In this document: positions 1-8,398 of the stretch, one piece after another
How the letters are laid out: every line of letters begins with the position of its first letter
Numbering within the stretch: position 1 is the stretch's first letter
DNA from: a bacterium
Lineage (GTDB): Bacteria > Patescibacteriota > Patescibacteriia > SG8-24
Assembly: GCA_023246195.1 (NCBI GenBank)
Contig: JAHFIW010000008.1
Coordinates: forward strand, 1 to 42,308
Direction: 5' to 3'
DNA: 42,308 nucleotides
Made by a program: the position numbers and the translations under genes
The notes under the pieces: model-generated
The model's database searches: none
What the model saw: only the letters and a program-made list of their open reading frames with translations
What the model was told of the DNA's origin: nothing

Positions 1-1527
1 TTGATCCGTTTGGCGCACCAGGCACGGAAGTCCGCACAGAGCCTTTTCGAAGTCATTTCCGCTCGCGGCGCTTTTGAATGGCTGTCGTCCGAAGCCGTGC
101 CCATCCTCGACCGCCTGATGACCGACATCGCGCGGCACACCAACCTGGCGCGCACCAAAGGCGTGACGCAGCTGCTCATCGCCTTCCTGACCGAGTCCGG
201 CTATCTCAAGCAACTCAAGAACTACCGGGATACCGAGGCCCGCGAACAGTTCGGCTACCTGCACCAATTCCTGTCGCGCCTCAAGCGCTTCGAGGACTTC
301 CATGACGAACCGACGCTGTCGCACTTCATGGAAGAATATTCGCTAGAGCGCGAGTCAGGCGAAGAAGGGTCATTGGCCTTTGATCCCGACGCCGGGCCGG
401 ACATGGTGCGCATCATGACCGTGCATGCCTCAAAAGGCTTGGAGTTTCCCTACGTGTTCATCGTCGACCTGGTCGACAAGCGCTTTCCGTCCGTCGCGCG
501 CCCCGAAGAGATTCCGCTGCCCGACGCGCTCACCAAGGAGATCCTGCCCGAAGGCGGCGATGTCCATTTGGAAGAAGAGCGCCGTTTGTTCTACGTGGCC
601 ATGACCCGCGCCAAAGACGGCCTGTTCCTGACCTCCGCCGAAGACTACGGGGGCAAGACCAAAAAGAAGCCGTCGCGCTTCCTCGCAGAGCTCGGCTTCG
701 AGGACGTGCCGACTCTTTCGCCTTCCACCGAGCGATTGGCCGAACCGACGCCCGCCCAAGAGCCGACCGAACCGGTGAAGCTCCCCACGCCGGAGCGTTT
801 CAGCTTTTCCGCGCTGGCGGCCTACGACAATTGCCCGTTGCAGTACAAGTATGCGCACATCATCAAGATCCCGTCGCTCGGAAAAGCGTCGCAGAGTTTT
901 GGCAATACGATTCACGCCACGCTGGAGTGGTTCTTAAGGGAGCTTTCGGAGCGCGACGCCACCGATCGGCTCTCGGTCACTCGCGACGAACTCCTTGCCA
1001 AGTACGAAGAGTGCTGGCAGGACGACTGGTACGAAAGCAAGGAGGAGAAGGAGCGTTACCGCAACGAAGGCCGTGACGGCTTGGCGCGCTTCTATGACCA
1101 ATGTCTCGCGACACCGCCGAAGCCGCTGTTCCTGGAAAAGGAATTCAGCCTGAAGATCGGCGAATATGCGCTCAAGGGCACCATCGACCGCATCGACGTC
1201 ACCGAAGGCGGCGTGGAAATCGTCGACTACAAGACCGGCAAACCAAAAACCGAAGACGACCTGGACATCGATGCCAAACGCCAGCTGTTGCTCTACCAAA
1301 TCGCCGTGTCGCGGCTGTTCGGATTGTCCCCGGTGAAATTGACCTACTACTACCTAAAGGACGGCACCAAGGCGAGCTTCATCGGCACGGAAAAGCAGCT
1401 CGGCAAGCTGGAAACCGACGCCGAGGAAATCTTCGGCAAAATCAAGGCCGGCAACTACGAGCCGACGCCAGGCCGCCACTGCAAGTTCTGCGATTTCAAG
1501 GAGATCTGCGAATTCCGGGCGGCGTAG
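1..1527 (+). CDS. UvrD/Rep-family helicase with C-terminal PD-(D/E)XK Fe-S nuclease, 5'-truncated
   Basis: This is the C-terminal 508 residues of an SF1A DNA helicase; the reading frame is open at the window edge, so the TTG at base 1 is not a real start and Walker A/B lie upstream. Visible helicase motifs are VRIMTVHASKGLEF (about residues 136-149) and ERRLFYVAMTRAK (about 193-205). From about residue 270 a RecB-type nuclease domain follows, with GTIDRID...VDYKTGKPK near 393-416 as the catalytic D...DYK signature. One Cys at about 278 (NCPLQYKY) and three near the C-terminus (494, 497, 503; CKFCDFKEIC) match the four-cysteine Fe-S staple of AddB/Cas4-like nucleases. A role in double-strand-break end processing is inferred from the family. 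Which AddA/PcrA-like subgroup it belongs to cannot be decided without the N-terminus. Confidence 0.9.
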   Translation: MIRLAHQARKSAQSLFEVISARGAFEWLSSEAVPILDRLMTDIARHTNLARTKGVTQLLIAFLTESGYLKQLKNYRDTEAREQFGYLHQFLSRLKRFEDFHDEPTLSHFMEEYSLERESGEEGSLAFDPDAGPDMVRIMTVHASKGLEFPYVFIVDLVDKRFPSVARPEEIPLPDALTKEILPEGGDVHLEEERRLFYVAMTRAKDGLFLTSAEDYGGKTKKKPSRFLAELGFEDVPTLSPSTERLAEPTPAQEPTEPVKLPTPERFSFSALAAYDNCPLQYKYAHIIKIPSLGKASQSFGNTIHATLEWFLRELSERDATDRLSVTRDELLAKYEECWQDDWYESKEEKERYRNEGRDGLARFYDQCLATPPKPLFLEKEFSLKIGEYALKGTIDRIDVTEGGVEIVDYKTGKPKTEDDLDIDAKRQLLLYQIAVSRLFGLSPVKLTYYYLKDGTKASFIGTEKQLGKLETDAEEIFGKIKAGNYEPTPGRHCKFCDFKEICEFRAA

Positions 1528-1560
1528 CGCGAACTCCATGCGCGAGAACCCAGTCTACAC

Positions 1561-2283
1561 ATGAAAAAAATCGGCCTGCGCCACCTTGGCATTCTTGCAC
1601 TCCTGCTGCTCGCTGCCGCATATGTTTTGCACGCGGCACCTATTCTTCCGGTCGCCCCGCCTCGTTCAAGCAGGACGGCCCGCGCGCAGACCGCACCATC
1701 GGCAAAGCCATTCGCCAACGCCGCGCAAACCGAATCCGCACGCGTCATCAGGGTCGTTGATGGCGACACCGTTGACATGGAGGAGGGAGAGGGAAAAATC
1801 CGCATCCGCGTCATCGGCATTGATACGCCGGAGGTCATCGACCCTCGCAAGCCCGTGCAATGTTTCGGGAAGGAATCATCCGTACGCGGCCACGAGCTGC
1901 TCGACAACGCCGATATCACGATGACGCGCGACCCCTCACAGGATGATCTCGACAAGTACGGACGCAGCCTGCGTTTCATTACGCTGCCCGACGGTAGCGA
2001 CTACGGCCTGAAAATGATCGCCGGCGGCTACGCGCACGAGTACACCTACCGCGCGGTTCCGTACGCGCGCCAAGCCGAATACCGCGCCGCGGAAAAAGCA
2101 GCGCGAGAGGCTAAGCGCGGGCTCTGGGCAGACGACGCCTGCGCCGGAAATACCGCCAAAGCCGCCGCAAAACAGTCGACCGCGAACGGCACTTGCGCGA
2201 TTTTTGCGGACAATGTAGGGTCGCCGCCGCTTATTCCTAAAAGTGACGCCTGTGTCCGTACAAAAGAACAGCAACATCTTTAA
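1561..2283 (+). CDS. Thermonuclease (SNase-like) family protein, secreted or membrane-anchored
   Basis: A 240-residue protein with a positive N-terminus and a hydrophobic segment (about residues 8-26) that could be a signal peptide or anchor, then an SNase (OB-fold) domain at about 58-195. Family residues are visible: VVDGDTV (Ca2+-binding Asp), RIRVIGIDTPE (catalytic Arg and Glu), and DKYGRSLRF (second catalytic Arg). The expected activity is Ca2+-dependent phosphodiester hydrolysis outside the membrane, perhaps nucleotide scavenging, a common CPR need. The last 40 or so residues after DDACAGN look poorly coding (AT-rich third positions) and overlap the next small ORF. The real end of the domain is near residue 196, and the tail may be spurious or the product of an old frameshift. 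Confidence 0.88.
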   Translation: MKKIGLRHLGILALLLLAAAYVLHAAPILPVAPPRSSRTARAQTAPSAKPFANAAQTESARVIRVVDGDTVDMEEGEGKIRIRVIGIDTPEVIDPRKPVQCFGKESSVRGHELLDNADITMTRDPSQDDLDKYGRSLRFITLPDGSDYGLKMIAGGYAHEYTYRAVPYARQAEYRAAEKAAREAKRGLWADDACAGNTAKAAAKQSTANGTCAIFADNVGSPPLIPKSDACVRTKEQQHL

Positions 2284-2398
2284 CGACTGCCCCATCTGCC
2301 TGGCGCAAATCAAAGCCGACAGCGAGAACCGAGGCCTGACCATGGAGGAGTACATCGCGGCCGCCAGGGAGGCGCTCAAGAACGGGGATTTTTGCTGA
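2252..2398 (+). CDS. Small CPxC-containing protein, 48 aa, hypothetical
   Basis: This GTG-initiated ORF encodes 48 residues, beginning MSVQKNSNIFNDCPICLAQI and ending ...AREALKNGDFC. It overlaps the 3' end of the thermonuclease gene in the +1 frame. Coding support is good: nearly every codon ends in G or C, as in the neighbouring genes, while the overlapping thermonuclease tail does not. It contains a CPIC knuckle at residues 13-16, then an acidic/amphipathic helix (TMEEYIAAAREALKNG), a pattern seen in small hypothetical proteins of CPR genomes. No Shine-Dalgarno is visible. Only one CxxC pair plus a C-terminal Cys is present, so metal binding is possible but not shown. Function unknown. An alternative is that it is a frameshifted 3' module of the thermonuclease. 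Confidence 0.6.
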   Translation: MSVQKNSNIFNDCPICLAQIKADSENRGLTMEEYIAAAREALKNGDFC

Positions 2399-2481
2399 GC
2401 GAGGGAGCAGACCGAGTTGCCCTCCCGCAGAAATCTAAAACCTGTTAGTCTTGAACAGATAGGCCGTTCGGAGGCGTCATG

Positions 2482-2501
2482 CCGAGGTTGATCAACCTCG
2501 G
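2482..2501. repeat. Perfect 20-bp palindrome upstream of the DciA-like gene
   Basis: CCGAGGTTGATCAACCTCGG is a perfect inverted repeat in the 157-base gap between the small CPxC ORF and the DciA-like gene. There is no T-run on either side, so it is not an ordinary intrinsic terminator. It sits 54 bases before the downstream start codon, where an operator could lie. The rest of the gap (2399-2555) shows no other recognisable element. Confidence 0.6.
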
Positions 2502-2555
2502 AGCCCGCGCTTATGAAAACGCGTCGACCAAACACGAACTCACCGGTCCTCACCC

Positions 2556-2846
2556 ATGTTCGAAAAACTCAGTCGTCTGCTGCCATCGTCCATACGCAAG
2601 TCACCGTCCATTTCACGCGGCGTCGAGGCCGCGAGCGTGGTTGAGATGGCGCAAAAGACCGTCAATTCTTTGTTCGGAGACGATGCCGCGCACATGCGTC
2701 CGGCCACTTTCAAGAACGGCGTGCTGAAAATCGCCTGCGACCGTTCGGTCTACGCAGAGACGGTCCGACTGCGCGAACAAGAAGTGATCGACGGCGTCAA
2801 CGGACGCATCGGTCAGCACCTGGTCACGAACGTGATCACGCGATAA
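2556..2846 (+). CDS. DUF721 / DciA-like protein
   Basis: A 96-residue protein resembling the DUF721 family, whose best-studied member DciA loads the replicative helicase in bacteria that lack DnaC/DnaI. The diagnostic core is RPATFKNGVLKIACDRSVYAETVRLREQEVIDGVN (about residues 49-83): the family's hydrophobic strand followed by the L/R-rich helix that ends in a conserved Glu-rich turn. The N-terminal helix (VVEMAQKTVNSLFGDDA) also fits. The protein is short, as in other CPR members, containing little more than the KH-like domain. It is followed after 11 bases by a membrane protein gene. The family assignment is by pattern only, and the helicase-loading role is inferred from the family. Confidence 0.75.
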   Translation: MFEKLSRLLPSSIRKSPSISRGVEAASVVEMAQKTVNSLFGDDAAHMRPATFKNGVLKIACDRSVYAETVRLREQEVIDGVNGRIGQHLVTNVITR

Positions 2847-2857
2847 CGCACCTCTCC

Positions 2858-3253
2858 ATGACTCTCCGCCAATATCTCATTCTCATGACCGCGGGTACGG
2901 CGCTGTCTTGGATCGCCGTGGGCTTGATCGTGGCCACGGTCGATCCCGACAAAGCGCCGTTCGTGGTCTTTGCCGTTTTCTATGCCAGCATGTTCCTTGC
3001 GCTGACCGGCACTTTTTCGGTCGTCGGATTCCTTCTTCGCATCGTCTTGCTTCGTCAGCAGCTGGTGATCTCACGCCATGTCGCCGTTTCCTTCCGTCAG
3101 TCGCTGCTTTTGGCGGTACTTTTGATCATCGTCATGTACTTGGCCAGCAGGTCGTTGCTCAATTGGTGGAACGCCCTGACCGTCGTGGCAGGGCTGACGA
3201 TATTCGAATTCTTCTTCATTTCAGCGAAAAATACCGACAATCGAAGAGGATGA
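2858..3253 (+). CDS. Small integral membrane protein, four TM segments, hypothetical
   Basis: A 131-residue protein that is mostly hydrophobic. Predicted membrane segments are at about 6-27, 37-62, 82-99 and 102-122, separated by a short basic cytoplasmic loop (LLRQQLVISRHVAVSFRQS) and ending in a charged tail (KNTDNRRG). I do not recognise a family. It starts 11 bases after the DciA-like gene and probably shares its transcript, and it lies just upstream of mreB. Third-position GC use matches the surrounding core genes, so it is likely a genuine conserved gene. Confidence 0.75.
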   Translation: MTLRQYLILMTAGTALSWIAVGLIVATVDPDKAPFVVFAVFYASMFLALTGTFSVVGFLLRIVLLRQQLVISRHVAVSFRQSLLLAVLLIIVMYLASRSLLNWWNALTVVAGLTIFEFFFISAKNTDNRRG

Positions 3254-3316
3254 GGCTGAGTCTTGCCTCTTGCCGGGATTAGGGCTAAGCTTCCACCGTC
3301 GAAACCAGCCGCATGT

Positions 3317-3325
3317 TGGCTTAAT
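3317..3325 (+). promoter_or_regulatory. Possible extended -10 promoter for mreB
   Basis: TGGCTTAAT reads as TG-n followed by a CTTAAT hexamer (4/6 to TATAAT), ending 11 bases before the mreB ATG. No good -35 is present. The 83-base gap contains no other element I recognise. The call rests mainly on the same TGn-10 pattern recurring before other genes in this window. Confidence 0.3.
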
Positions 3326-3336
3326 GAACAAAAAAG

Positions 3337-4407
3337 ATGTTCAACGGAATGATGGGAAAATTCTCTCGTGATCTGGGCATCGACCTGGGCGCGGCCAACA
3401 CCCTCGTGTACTGCAAAGACAAGGGTATCATCATCAACGAGCCTTCCGTGGTGGCCATCAACACGCGCTCGGGGCAGATTGTCGCCGTCGGCAACTCGGC
3501 AAAGGAGATGATCGGAAAAACGCCCGCGCACATCTCCACAATCAAGCCGTTGGTGAGCGGCATCATTTCTGATTTCGAAGTTACGGAGAAGATGCTCAAG
3601 CACTTCATCGAGAAGGCGCATAAGGACAACTTCTCGTTCATGCCGCGCCCGCGCGTGGTCATCGGCGTGCCGTTGGACCTCACCGAGGTGGAGCGCAAGG
3701 CCGTGGAAGACGCCGCGCTTAACGCCGGAGCCCGCGAAGTCTACCTGGTGGAAGAACCGATGGCTGCGGCTATCGGCGCGCGCCTGCCGATTACCGAACC
3801 GGTCGGCAACATGGTGGTGGACATCGGCGGAGGCACTACCGAAATCGCGGTCATCTCGCTCTCGGGAGTAGTCACCTGGAAGTCGCTGCCGATCGCCGGC
3901 GACGAATTCAACAAGAACATCGTGGTGTTCGCGCGCGAACACTTCAACTTGTTCCTGGGAGAACGCGTGGCCGAGAACATCAAGATGCGCATCGGCTCCG
4001 CCATGCAGCTCGACGAGCCTCTGACCATGGAAATGCGCGGCCGCGACATGGTCACCGGACTTCCCAAGGAAATCATCATCACCGACGCGCAGGTCCGCGA
4101 GGCCCTGGCACGTTCGGTCCGCACCATCGTGGAGAACATCAAATCCGCATTGGAAATCACGCCGCCCGAACTGGTCGCCGACATCTACGAGCGCGGCATC
4201 GTCCTCACCGGCGGGGGAGCCCTGCTCAAGGGTCTCGACCGCGTCATCGCCCGTGCCGCGGAGATTCCGGTACGCGTGGCAGACGATCCGCTGACCTGCG
4301 TGGTTCGCGGCACCGGCATCCTGATCGACAACATGGACCTGCTCAGGACCATCGCGCTGCCATCCTCGCAGGAAACGACCGTGAATCGCCGATCGATTTT
4401 TGCCTAA
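3337..4407 (+). CDS. mreB: Rod-shape-determining protein MreB
   Basis: A 356-residue actin-like ATPase that polymerises under the inner membrane and directs lateral peptidoglycan synthesis. Actin-superfamily nucleotide motifs are clear: phosphate-1 DLGAANTLVYCKDKGI near residues 12-27, phosphate-2 VDIGGGTTEIAVI near 160-172, and the adenosine motif LTGGGALLKGLDRVI near 290-304. Length is typical. Start choice: ATGs at 3337, 3349 and 3352 all precede the conserved FSRDLGIDLG; 3337 is retained, but a later one would give a similarly plausible N-terminus. It heads a shape operon with mreC, mreD and mrdA. The 113-base gap to mreC (4408-4520) holds no gene. Confidence 0.97.
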   Translation: MFNGMMGKFSRDLGIDLGAANTLVYCKDKGIIINEPSVVAINTRSGQIVAVGNSAKEMIGKTPAHISTIKPLVSGIISDFEVTEKMLKHFIEKAHKDNFSFMPRPRVVIGVPLDLTEVERKAVEDAALNAGAREVYLVEEPMAAAIGARLPITEPVGNMVVDIGGGTTEIAVISLSGVVTWKSLPIAGDEFNKNIVVFAREHFNLFLGERVAENIKMRIGSAMQLDEPLTMEMRGRDMVTGLPKEIIITDAQVREALARSVRTIVENIKSALEITPPELVADIYERGIVLTGGGALLKGLDRVIARAAEIPVRVADDPLTCVVRGTGILIDNMDLLRTIALPSSQETTVNRRSIFA

Positions 4408-4520
4408 AAATCACACCAGCCTCGAGAAGCGACGGGCGGGAAGCGATTGGCGTCCGAACGCTCTCGCTGACCGTCTGTCGCTTTTCGCTTTTTGGAAACA
4501 TTTGCACTGACGCAAACGTC

Positions 4521-5324
4521 ATGTCGACCCGCAACTCCAACCGACCGCGCAACGCCGTCATCGCCCTCGTGGCGGTGCTGCTTTTGGCCATGGGTGCGCT
4601 CAAGCCGCTGTCTGCGCCGCTCAAGCACCTCGCAACGACCGTCGCCGCGCCGGTCTACGCCACGGGCGCCAACCTCAGCCGTGCAGTCAAGCGCCTGTTC
4701 GACAACTCCGAGAAGGACAAGACCGCGCTGACCCAAGAGATTGACGCGCTCCGGATGGAAAATGCCAAGCTGCGCGAGCTGGCCGTGGAAAATGGCGCGC
4801 TCAAGACCGCAATCGGCTACCGTGACAAGTCCGGCATCAAGCCGCTGACGGCTCGCGTGGTCTCAGAAACGAACCAGGACGTCTTCCACGGACTGGTGAT
4901 AGACCGCGGCACCGACGACGGCGTGAAAGCGGACCAGCCGGTCATCGTGGGCGACGGCATCGTCATCGGCAAGATCTTCGAGGCCAAGGCCGGCACCTCG
5001 TCGGTACTGCTGCTTTCGGACTCACGCAGCAGGCTGGCCGTGACGGTGCAGAGCGCCGACGGCACTGCCGGCGTGCTCGAAGGCGACCGCGGCCTGAGCA
5101 TGTCCATCAACCTGATTCCGCAGACGGTGACGCTGACGCCGGGAGATACGGTGGTCACTTCCGGCATCGAGCCCGGTATCCGCCGCGGCCTGGCGGTCGG
5201 CATCATCGACAAGGTCGTGCAGCATACGCAGGATCCGTTCCAGTCGGCGACGGTGCTGCCGTTCGACAGCGCCTCGCATCCGCTGTTCGCGCAAGTGCTC
5301 ACCAATGACGTGACGACCCCCTAA
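4521..5324 (+). CDS. mreC: Cell-shape-determining protein MreC
   Basis: A 267-residue bitopic protein: one N-terminal TM helix (about 11-29, NAVIALVAVLLLAMGALKP), a periplasmic coiled coil (about 60-100, ...LTQEIDALRMENAKLRELAVENGALKTA), and the two beta domains typical of MreC (AVVSETNQDVFHGLVIDRGTDDGVKADQPVI...GIVIGKIFE...DSRSRLAVTVQ...GDTVVTSG...GLAVGIID). MreC links the MreB filament to the elongasome enzymes outside the membrane. It follows mreB and is separated from mreD by only 4 bases, so the two are probably translationally coupled. Confidence 0.95.
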   Translation: MSTRNSNRPRNAVIALVAVLLLAMGALKPLSAPLKHLATTVAAPVYATGANLSRAVKRLFDNSEKDKTALTQEIDALRMENAKLRELAVENGALKTAIGYRDKSGIKPLTARVVSETNQDVFHGLVIDRGTDDGVKADQPVIVGDGIVIGKIFEAKAGTSSVLLLSDSRSRLAVTVQSADGTAGVLEGDRGLSMSINLIPQTVTLTPGDTVVTSGIEPGIRRGLAVGIIDKVVQHTQDPFQSATVLPFDSASHPLFAQVLTNDVTTP

Positions 5325-5328
5325 GCCT

Positions 5329-5856
5329 ATGGCGCGAGCTTTTCTCCTTTTCATCGCCGCAATGGCGGTCGGCATCCTGCAGGCTGCCTTCGTACGGGCG
5401 TTGCCGCTGCCGTTTTCGGGATTGCAGCTGCCGCTCATCATGATCGTCGGCCTCGTGACCGTCTTCCGCACGCGCGAGGCGTTCGTGGCCGCCTTCATTT
5501 GCGGACTGACGCTCGACTCGCTCTCGTCGTTGCCGACGGGAACGGAAACGGCCGTGCTGCTGGCGCTGACCGTCTGCACCGTGATGCTGTTCGGCCGAAT
5601 CTTCACGAACCACTCGCTGCTGGGCACTGCCAGCCTCAACGCCGTCGTCTTCGCGCTCGGGCACTTCGCCTTCGTCGTCGTCGACCTGACGCGTTCGGTC
5701 TTTACCGGCATCCCGTATTCGCCGCTGCCGAACGCCGACTCGTCACGGGCATTTCTTTACGCGCTCGGTGCGCAGATAGCGACGGTCATCTTCCTGCTGG
5801 CGGTCAATGACGGTATCCGCAAGTCCGTTTCAAAGCGCTTTTTCCTTCTTCGCTGA
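5329..5856 (+). CDS. mreD: Rod-shape-determining protein MreD
   Basis: A 175-residue multi-pass membrane protein with about five TM segments (roughly 4-24, 27-47, 50-70, 73-110 and 137-158). The sequence is variable, as usual for MreD. The call rests on hydropathy, length and position between mreC and the PBP2 gene, which is the standard mreBCD-mrdA order. It probably helps tether MreC and PBP2 in the elongasome. It starts 4 bases after mreC and ends 9 bases before mrdA. Confidence 0.88.
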   Translation: MARAFLLFIAAMAVGILQAAFVRALPLPFSGLQLPLIMIVGLVTVFRTREAFVAAFICGLTLDSLSSLPTGTETAVLLALTVCTVMLFGRIFTNHSLLGTASLNAVVFALGHFAFVVVDLTRSVFTGIPYSPLPNADSSRAFLYALGAQIATVIFLLAVNDGIRKSVSKRFFLLR

Positions 5857-5865
5857 CACGCATCC

Positions 5866-7890
5866 ATGGCAAAGGATCTCTTCGACGACTCCAACCCGTT
5901 TCCGATTCTCGACGGCGAGAACGGTTTTGACGTACTCCGTTCGACCGGCGCCAAGCTGATGGTCGACGACGCCATTTTGGGCAGCGAAAGCATGGCGACG
6001 GACTCTGCCAGCCAGCCGGCGTACGTCGGCTTGGCCCTGAGCGAAAAGAAACTGCGCATGGCTTTTGGCACGCTCATGCTGATGCTGGGTCTGGTGGCCG
6101 CCCGCGCGGCTTACGTGCAGGTGGTGCGCGGTGCGGACTATCAGCGACAGGCCGAAGGCAACCGCAGCCGCGTCATCGCGATGCCGGTGGAACGCGGCGT
6201 GATGTATGACCGCACCGGCACGCCGCTGGTCCGCAACGTGCCGGACTTCTCCGTGACCATCACTCCTTCGGATCTTCCGAAAGACCCCGTAGCCCGCCGC
6301 GAATCCATCGGAAGGCTGGCCATGCTGCTCGACTTGATGCCTACCGACATCGAGGACAAGCTCAACGAATTCCGCGACTATCCCGGACTGAACGTCATCG
6401 TCGCCGACAACCTCACCCACGACCAGGCGGTGAAGGTGTCCATCGAGGAAATGCGCACCTCCGGCGTGACGCTGGCTACCGGCACGCGCCGCGAATACCT
6501 GAAGACCGACACCGTCCCTGCGCTCTCGCAAATCCTCGGCTACGAGGGCCGACTCACGCAGCAGGAGATGCAATCCGACCGCGGCGCTTCCTATGAGCCG
6601 TCGGACTTCATCGGCAAGACCGGCCTGGAGAAATCCTACGAGACGGTGCTGCGCGGCACGAACGGCGAGCGACGCATAGAAGTCGATGCCACCGGCCGCC
6701 AAAAATCGGTCATCTCCGAAGATCCGGGGCAGCCGGGCAAGGACCTCGTGCTGACCATCGATGCCGACCTCCAAAAGGAAGCCGAGAAGGACCTGCGCGC
6801 GGAACTCAAGGCTGCCGGTAAAAAACGCGGCACGGTCATCGTCATGGACCCCAACAACGGCGACGTGCTGGCGATGGTCAGCGAGCCGTCGTTCGACGCC
6901 AACCTGTTCGCGAAAGGCATCTCAAAAGACGACTACGCCAAGCTGATCAACGACCCTGACCGTCCGCTGTTCTCACGGGCGATCTCCGGCGCCCTCGCTT
7001 CCGGCTCCGTCTTCAAGCCGGTGGTCGGCACCGCGGCCATGGCCGAGCACACCATCACCGAGAACACCACGGTGCTGTCCACCGGCGGCATCCATCTGGG
7101 CCAGGCATTCTTCCCGGACTGGAAGGCCGGCGGCCATGGCGTCACCAACCTGGCCAAGGGCATTGCCGACTCAGTCAACACGTTTTTCTATTCGATCGGC
7201 GGCGGTACCGACACCATCCCCGGACTCGGCCTGGAGCGCATCGTCAGCTACGCAAAAAAGTTCGGCTACGGCTCACCGCTCGGCATCGATTTGCCCAACG
7301 AGGCCGCGGGCTTCCTGCCCACCAAGGAATGGAAGCTGAAAACGAAGGGCGAACGCTGGTACTTGGGCGACACCTACCACGTGGCCATCGGCCAAGGCGA
7401 CGTCATCGTGACGCCGCTGCAGGTGGCCAATATGACCGCCGTCATCGCCAACCACGGAAAGATGATGCGTCCGCGTCTGGTCCAGGCCGTGACCGCCAGT
7501 GACGGCACGCGCATCGAGAAGACGCCGGAAGTCGTCAATCCGCAAGTCACCGACCGCTTCGCCGTCGACGCCGTGCGCAAAGGCATGCGGCAGACCGTCA
7601 CTTCCGGCAGCGCGCATTCCCTGGACGCGCTTCCGGTGGCCGTCGCCGGCAAGACCGGCACCGCGCAGTGGAACTCCGCCAAGGACAACCACGCCTGGTT
7701 CACTTCGTTCGCGCCCTACGACAAGCCGCAAATCGTGGTGACGGTGCTGATCGAGGAAGGCGTGGAAGGATCGGTCACCGCATCACCGGTGGCCAAACAG
7801 ATCTACCAGTGGTACTTCGGGGGACGGAGCGCGACGTCTCCCAAACCGCCGGCGCCATCTGCGCCGCTTGCCCCAACGCCCAGCCGCTGA
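5866..7890 (+). CDS. mrdA: Penicillin-binding protein 2 (class B PBP, transpeptidase)
   Basis: A 674-residue elongasome transpeptidase. A cytoplasmic N-terminal extension of about 60 residues precedes the TM helix (about 67-87, FGTLMLMLGLVAARAAYVQVV). The PBP dimerisation domain follows (MPVERGVMYDRTGTPLVRNVPDFSVTI, about 105-131). The transpeptidase domain has SVFK at 381-384 (nucleophile Ser381), SVN at 436-438 and KTGTAQW from 596. Together they cross-link peptidoglycan on the outer face of the membrane. The N-terminal extension (DLFDDSNPFPILDGENGF...) is longer than in E. coli PBP2 and is acidic; a similar leader is common in CPR homologues, as far as I recall. Last gene of the mre cluster; greA starts 33 bases later. 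Confidence 0.96.
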   Translation: MAKDLFDDSNPFPILDGENGFDVLRSTGAKLMVDDAILGSESMATDSASQPAYVGLALSEKKLRMAFGTLMLMLGLVAARAAYVQVVRGADYQRQAEGNRSRVIAMPVERGVMYDRTGTPLVRNVPDFSVTITPSDLPKDPVARRESIGRLAMLLDLMPTDIEDKLNEFRDYPGLNVIVADNLTHDQAVKVSIEEMRTSGVTLATGTRREYLKTDTVPALSQILGYEGRLTQQEMQSDRGASYEPSDFIGKTGLEKSYETVLRGTNGERRIEVDATGRQKSVISEDPGQPGKDLVLTIDADLQKEAEKDLRAELKAAGKKRGTVIVMDPNNGDVLAMVSEPSFDANLFAKGISKDDYAKLINDPDRPLFSRAISGALASGSVFKPVVGTAAMAEHTITENTTVLSTGGIHLGQAFFPDWKAGGHGVTNLAKGIADSVNTFFYSIGGGTDTIPGLGLERIVSYAKKFGYGSPLGIDLPNEAAGFLPTKEWKLKTKGERWYLGDTYHVAIGQGDVIVTPLQVANMTAVIANHGKMMRPRLVQAVTASDGTRIEKTPEVVNPQVTDRFAVDAVRKGMRQTVTSGSAHSLDALPVAVAGKTGTAQWNSAKDNHAWFTSFAPYDKPQIVVTVLIEEGVEGSVTASPVAKQIYQWYFGGRSATSPKPPAPSAPLAPTPSR

Positions 7891-7922
7891 TATCCTGAAA
7901 ATCGCACTGTTACCGCATTTCT

Positions 7923-8387
7923 ATGGACCTCGCACCTGTCTACGTCTCCAAGGAGGGGCTCGAAAAAATGAAAGAAGAGCTGCATTACCTCAAGACGGTC
8001 AAACGTCGTGAGTGTGCTGCGCGCATCGAGAAGGCCAAGGATCTTGGCGACCTCAAGGAGAACGCCGACTATCACGATGCCAAGGACGAGTCCGGCTGGA
8101 CCGAGGGCCGCATCCGCGAACTCGAGGACGCCACCAATCGCGCCACGGTCATCGAGACGCGAGGCTCCGACAACGTCGGCATCGGCTGCAAGGTGAAGGT
8201 GGAAGGCAACGGCAAGGAGAAGCTCTACACCATCGTCGGTTCGCACGAGGCCGACCCGCTCAAGGGGCTCATCTCCAACGACTCGCCGCTCGGCCAGGCA
8301 TTTCTGGGCAAGCGCGTAGGGGAGACCGCCGAAGTAAAGACTCCTGCCGGCACCGTCACCTACGTGATTAAAGAAATCAGCTGCTGA
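7923..8387 (+). CDS. greA: Transcription elongation factor GreA
   Basis: A 154-residue protein with the canonical Gre arrangement: an N-terminal antiparallel coiled coil (YVSKEGLEKMKEELHYLKTVKRRECAARIEKAKDLGDLKENADYHDAKDESGWTEGR abbreviated here as residues 8-64) and a C-terminal FKBP-like domain (VKVEGNGKEKLYTIVGSHEADPLKG..., about 85-154). The coiled-coil tip retains the acidic residues (GDLKENADYHDAKDE) that stimulate RNA polymerase to cleave backtracked transcripts. It ends 11 bases before lysS, an arrangement of greA with lysS seen in many bacteria. Confidence 0.96.
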   Translation: MDLAPVYVSKEGLEKMKEELHYLKTVKRRECAARIEKAKDLGDLKENADYHDAKDESGWTEGRIRELEDATNRATVIETRGSDNVGIGCKVKVEGNGKEKLYTIVGSHEADPLKGLISNDSPLGQAFLGKRVGETAEVKTPAGTVTYVIKEISC

Positions 8388-8398
8388 TCCCGATCGCT

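Noticed and set aside
2158-2398. Programmed frameshift joining the thermonuclease and the CPxC ORF
   Set aside because: No slippery heptamer or downstream pseudoknot is evident; kept only as a caveat under the small ORF.
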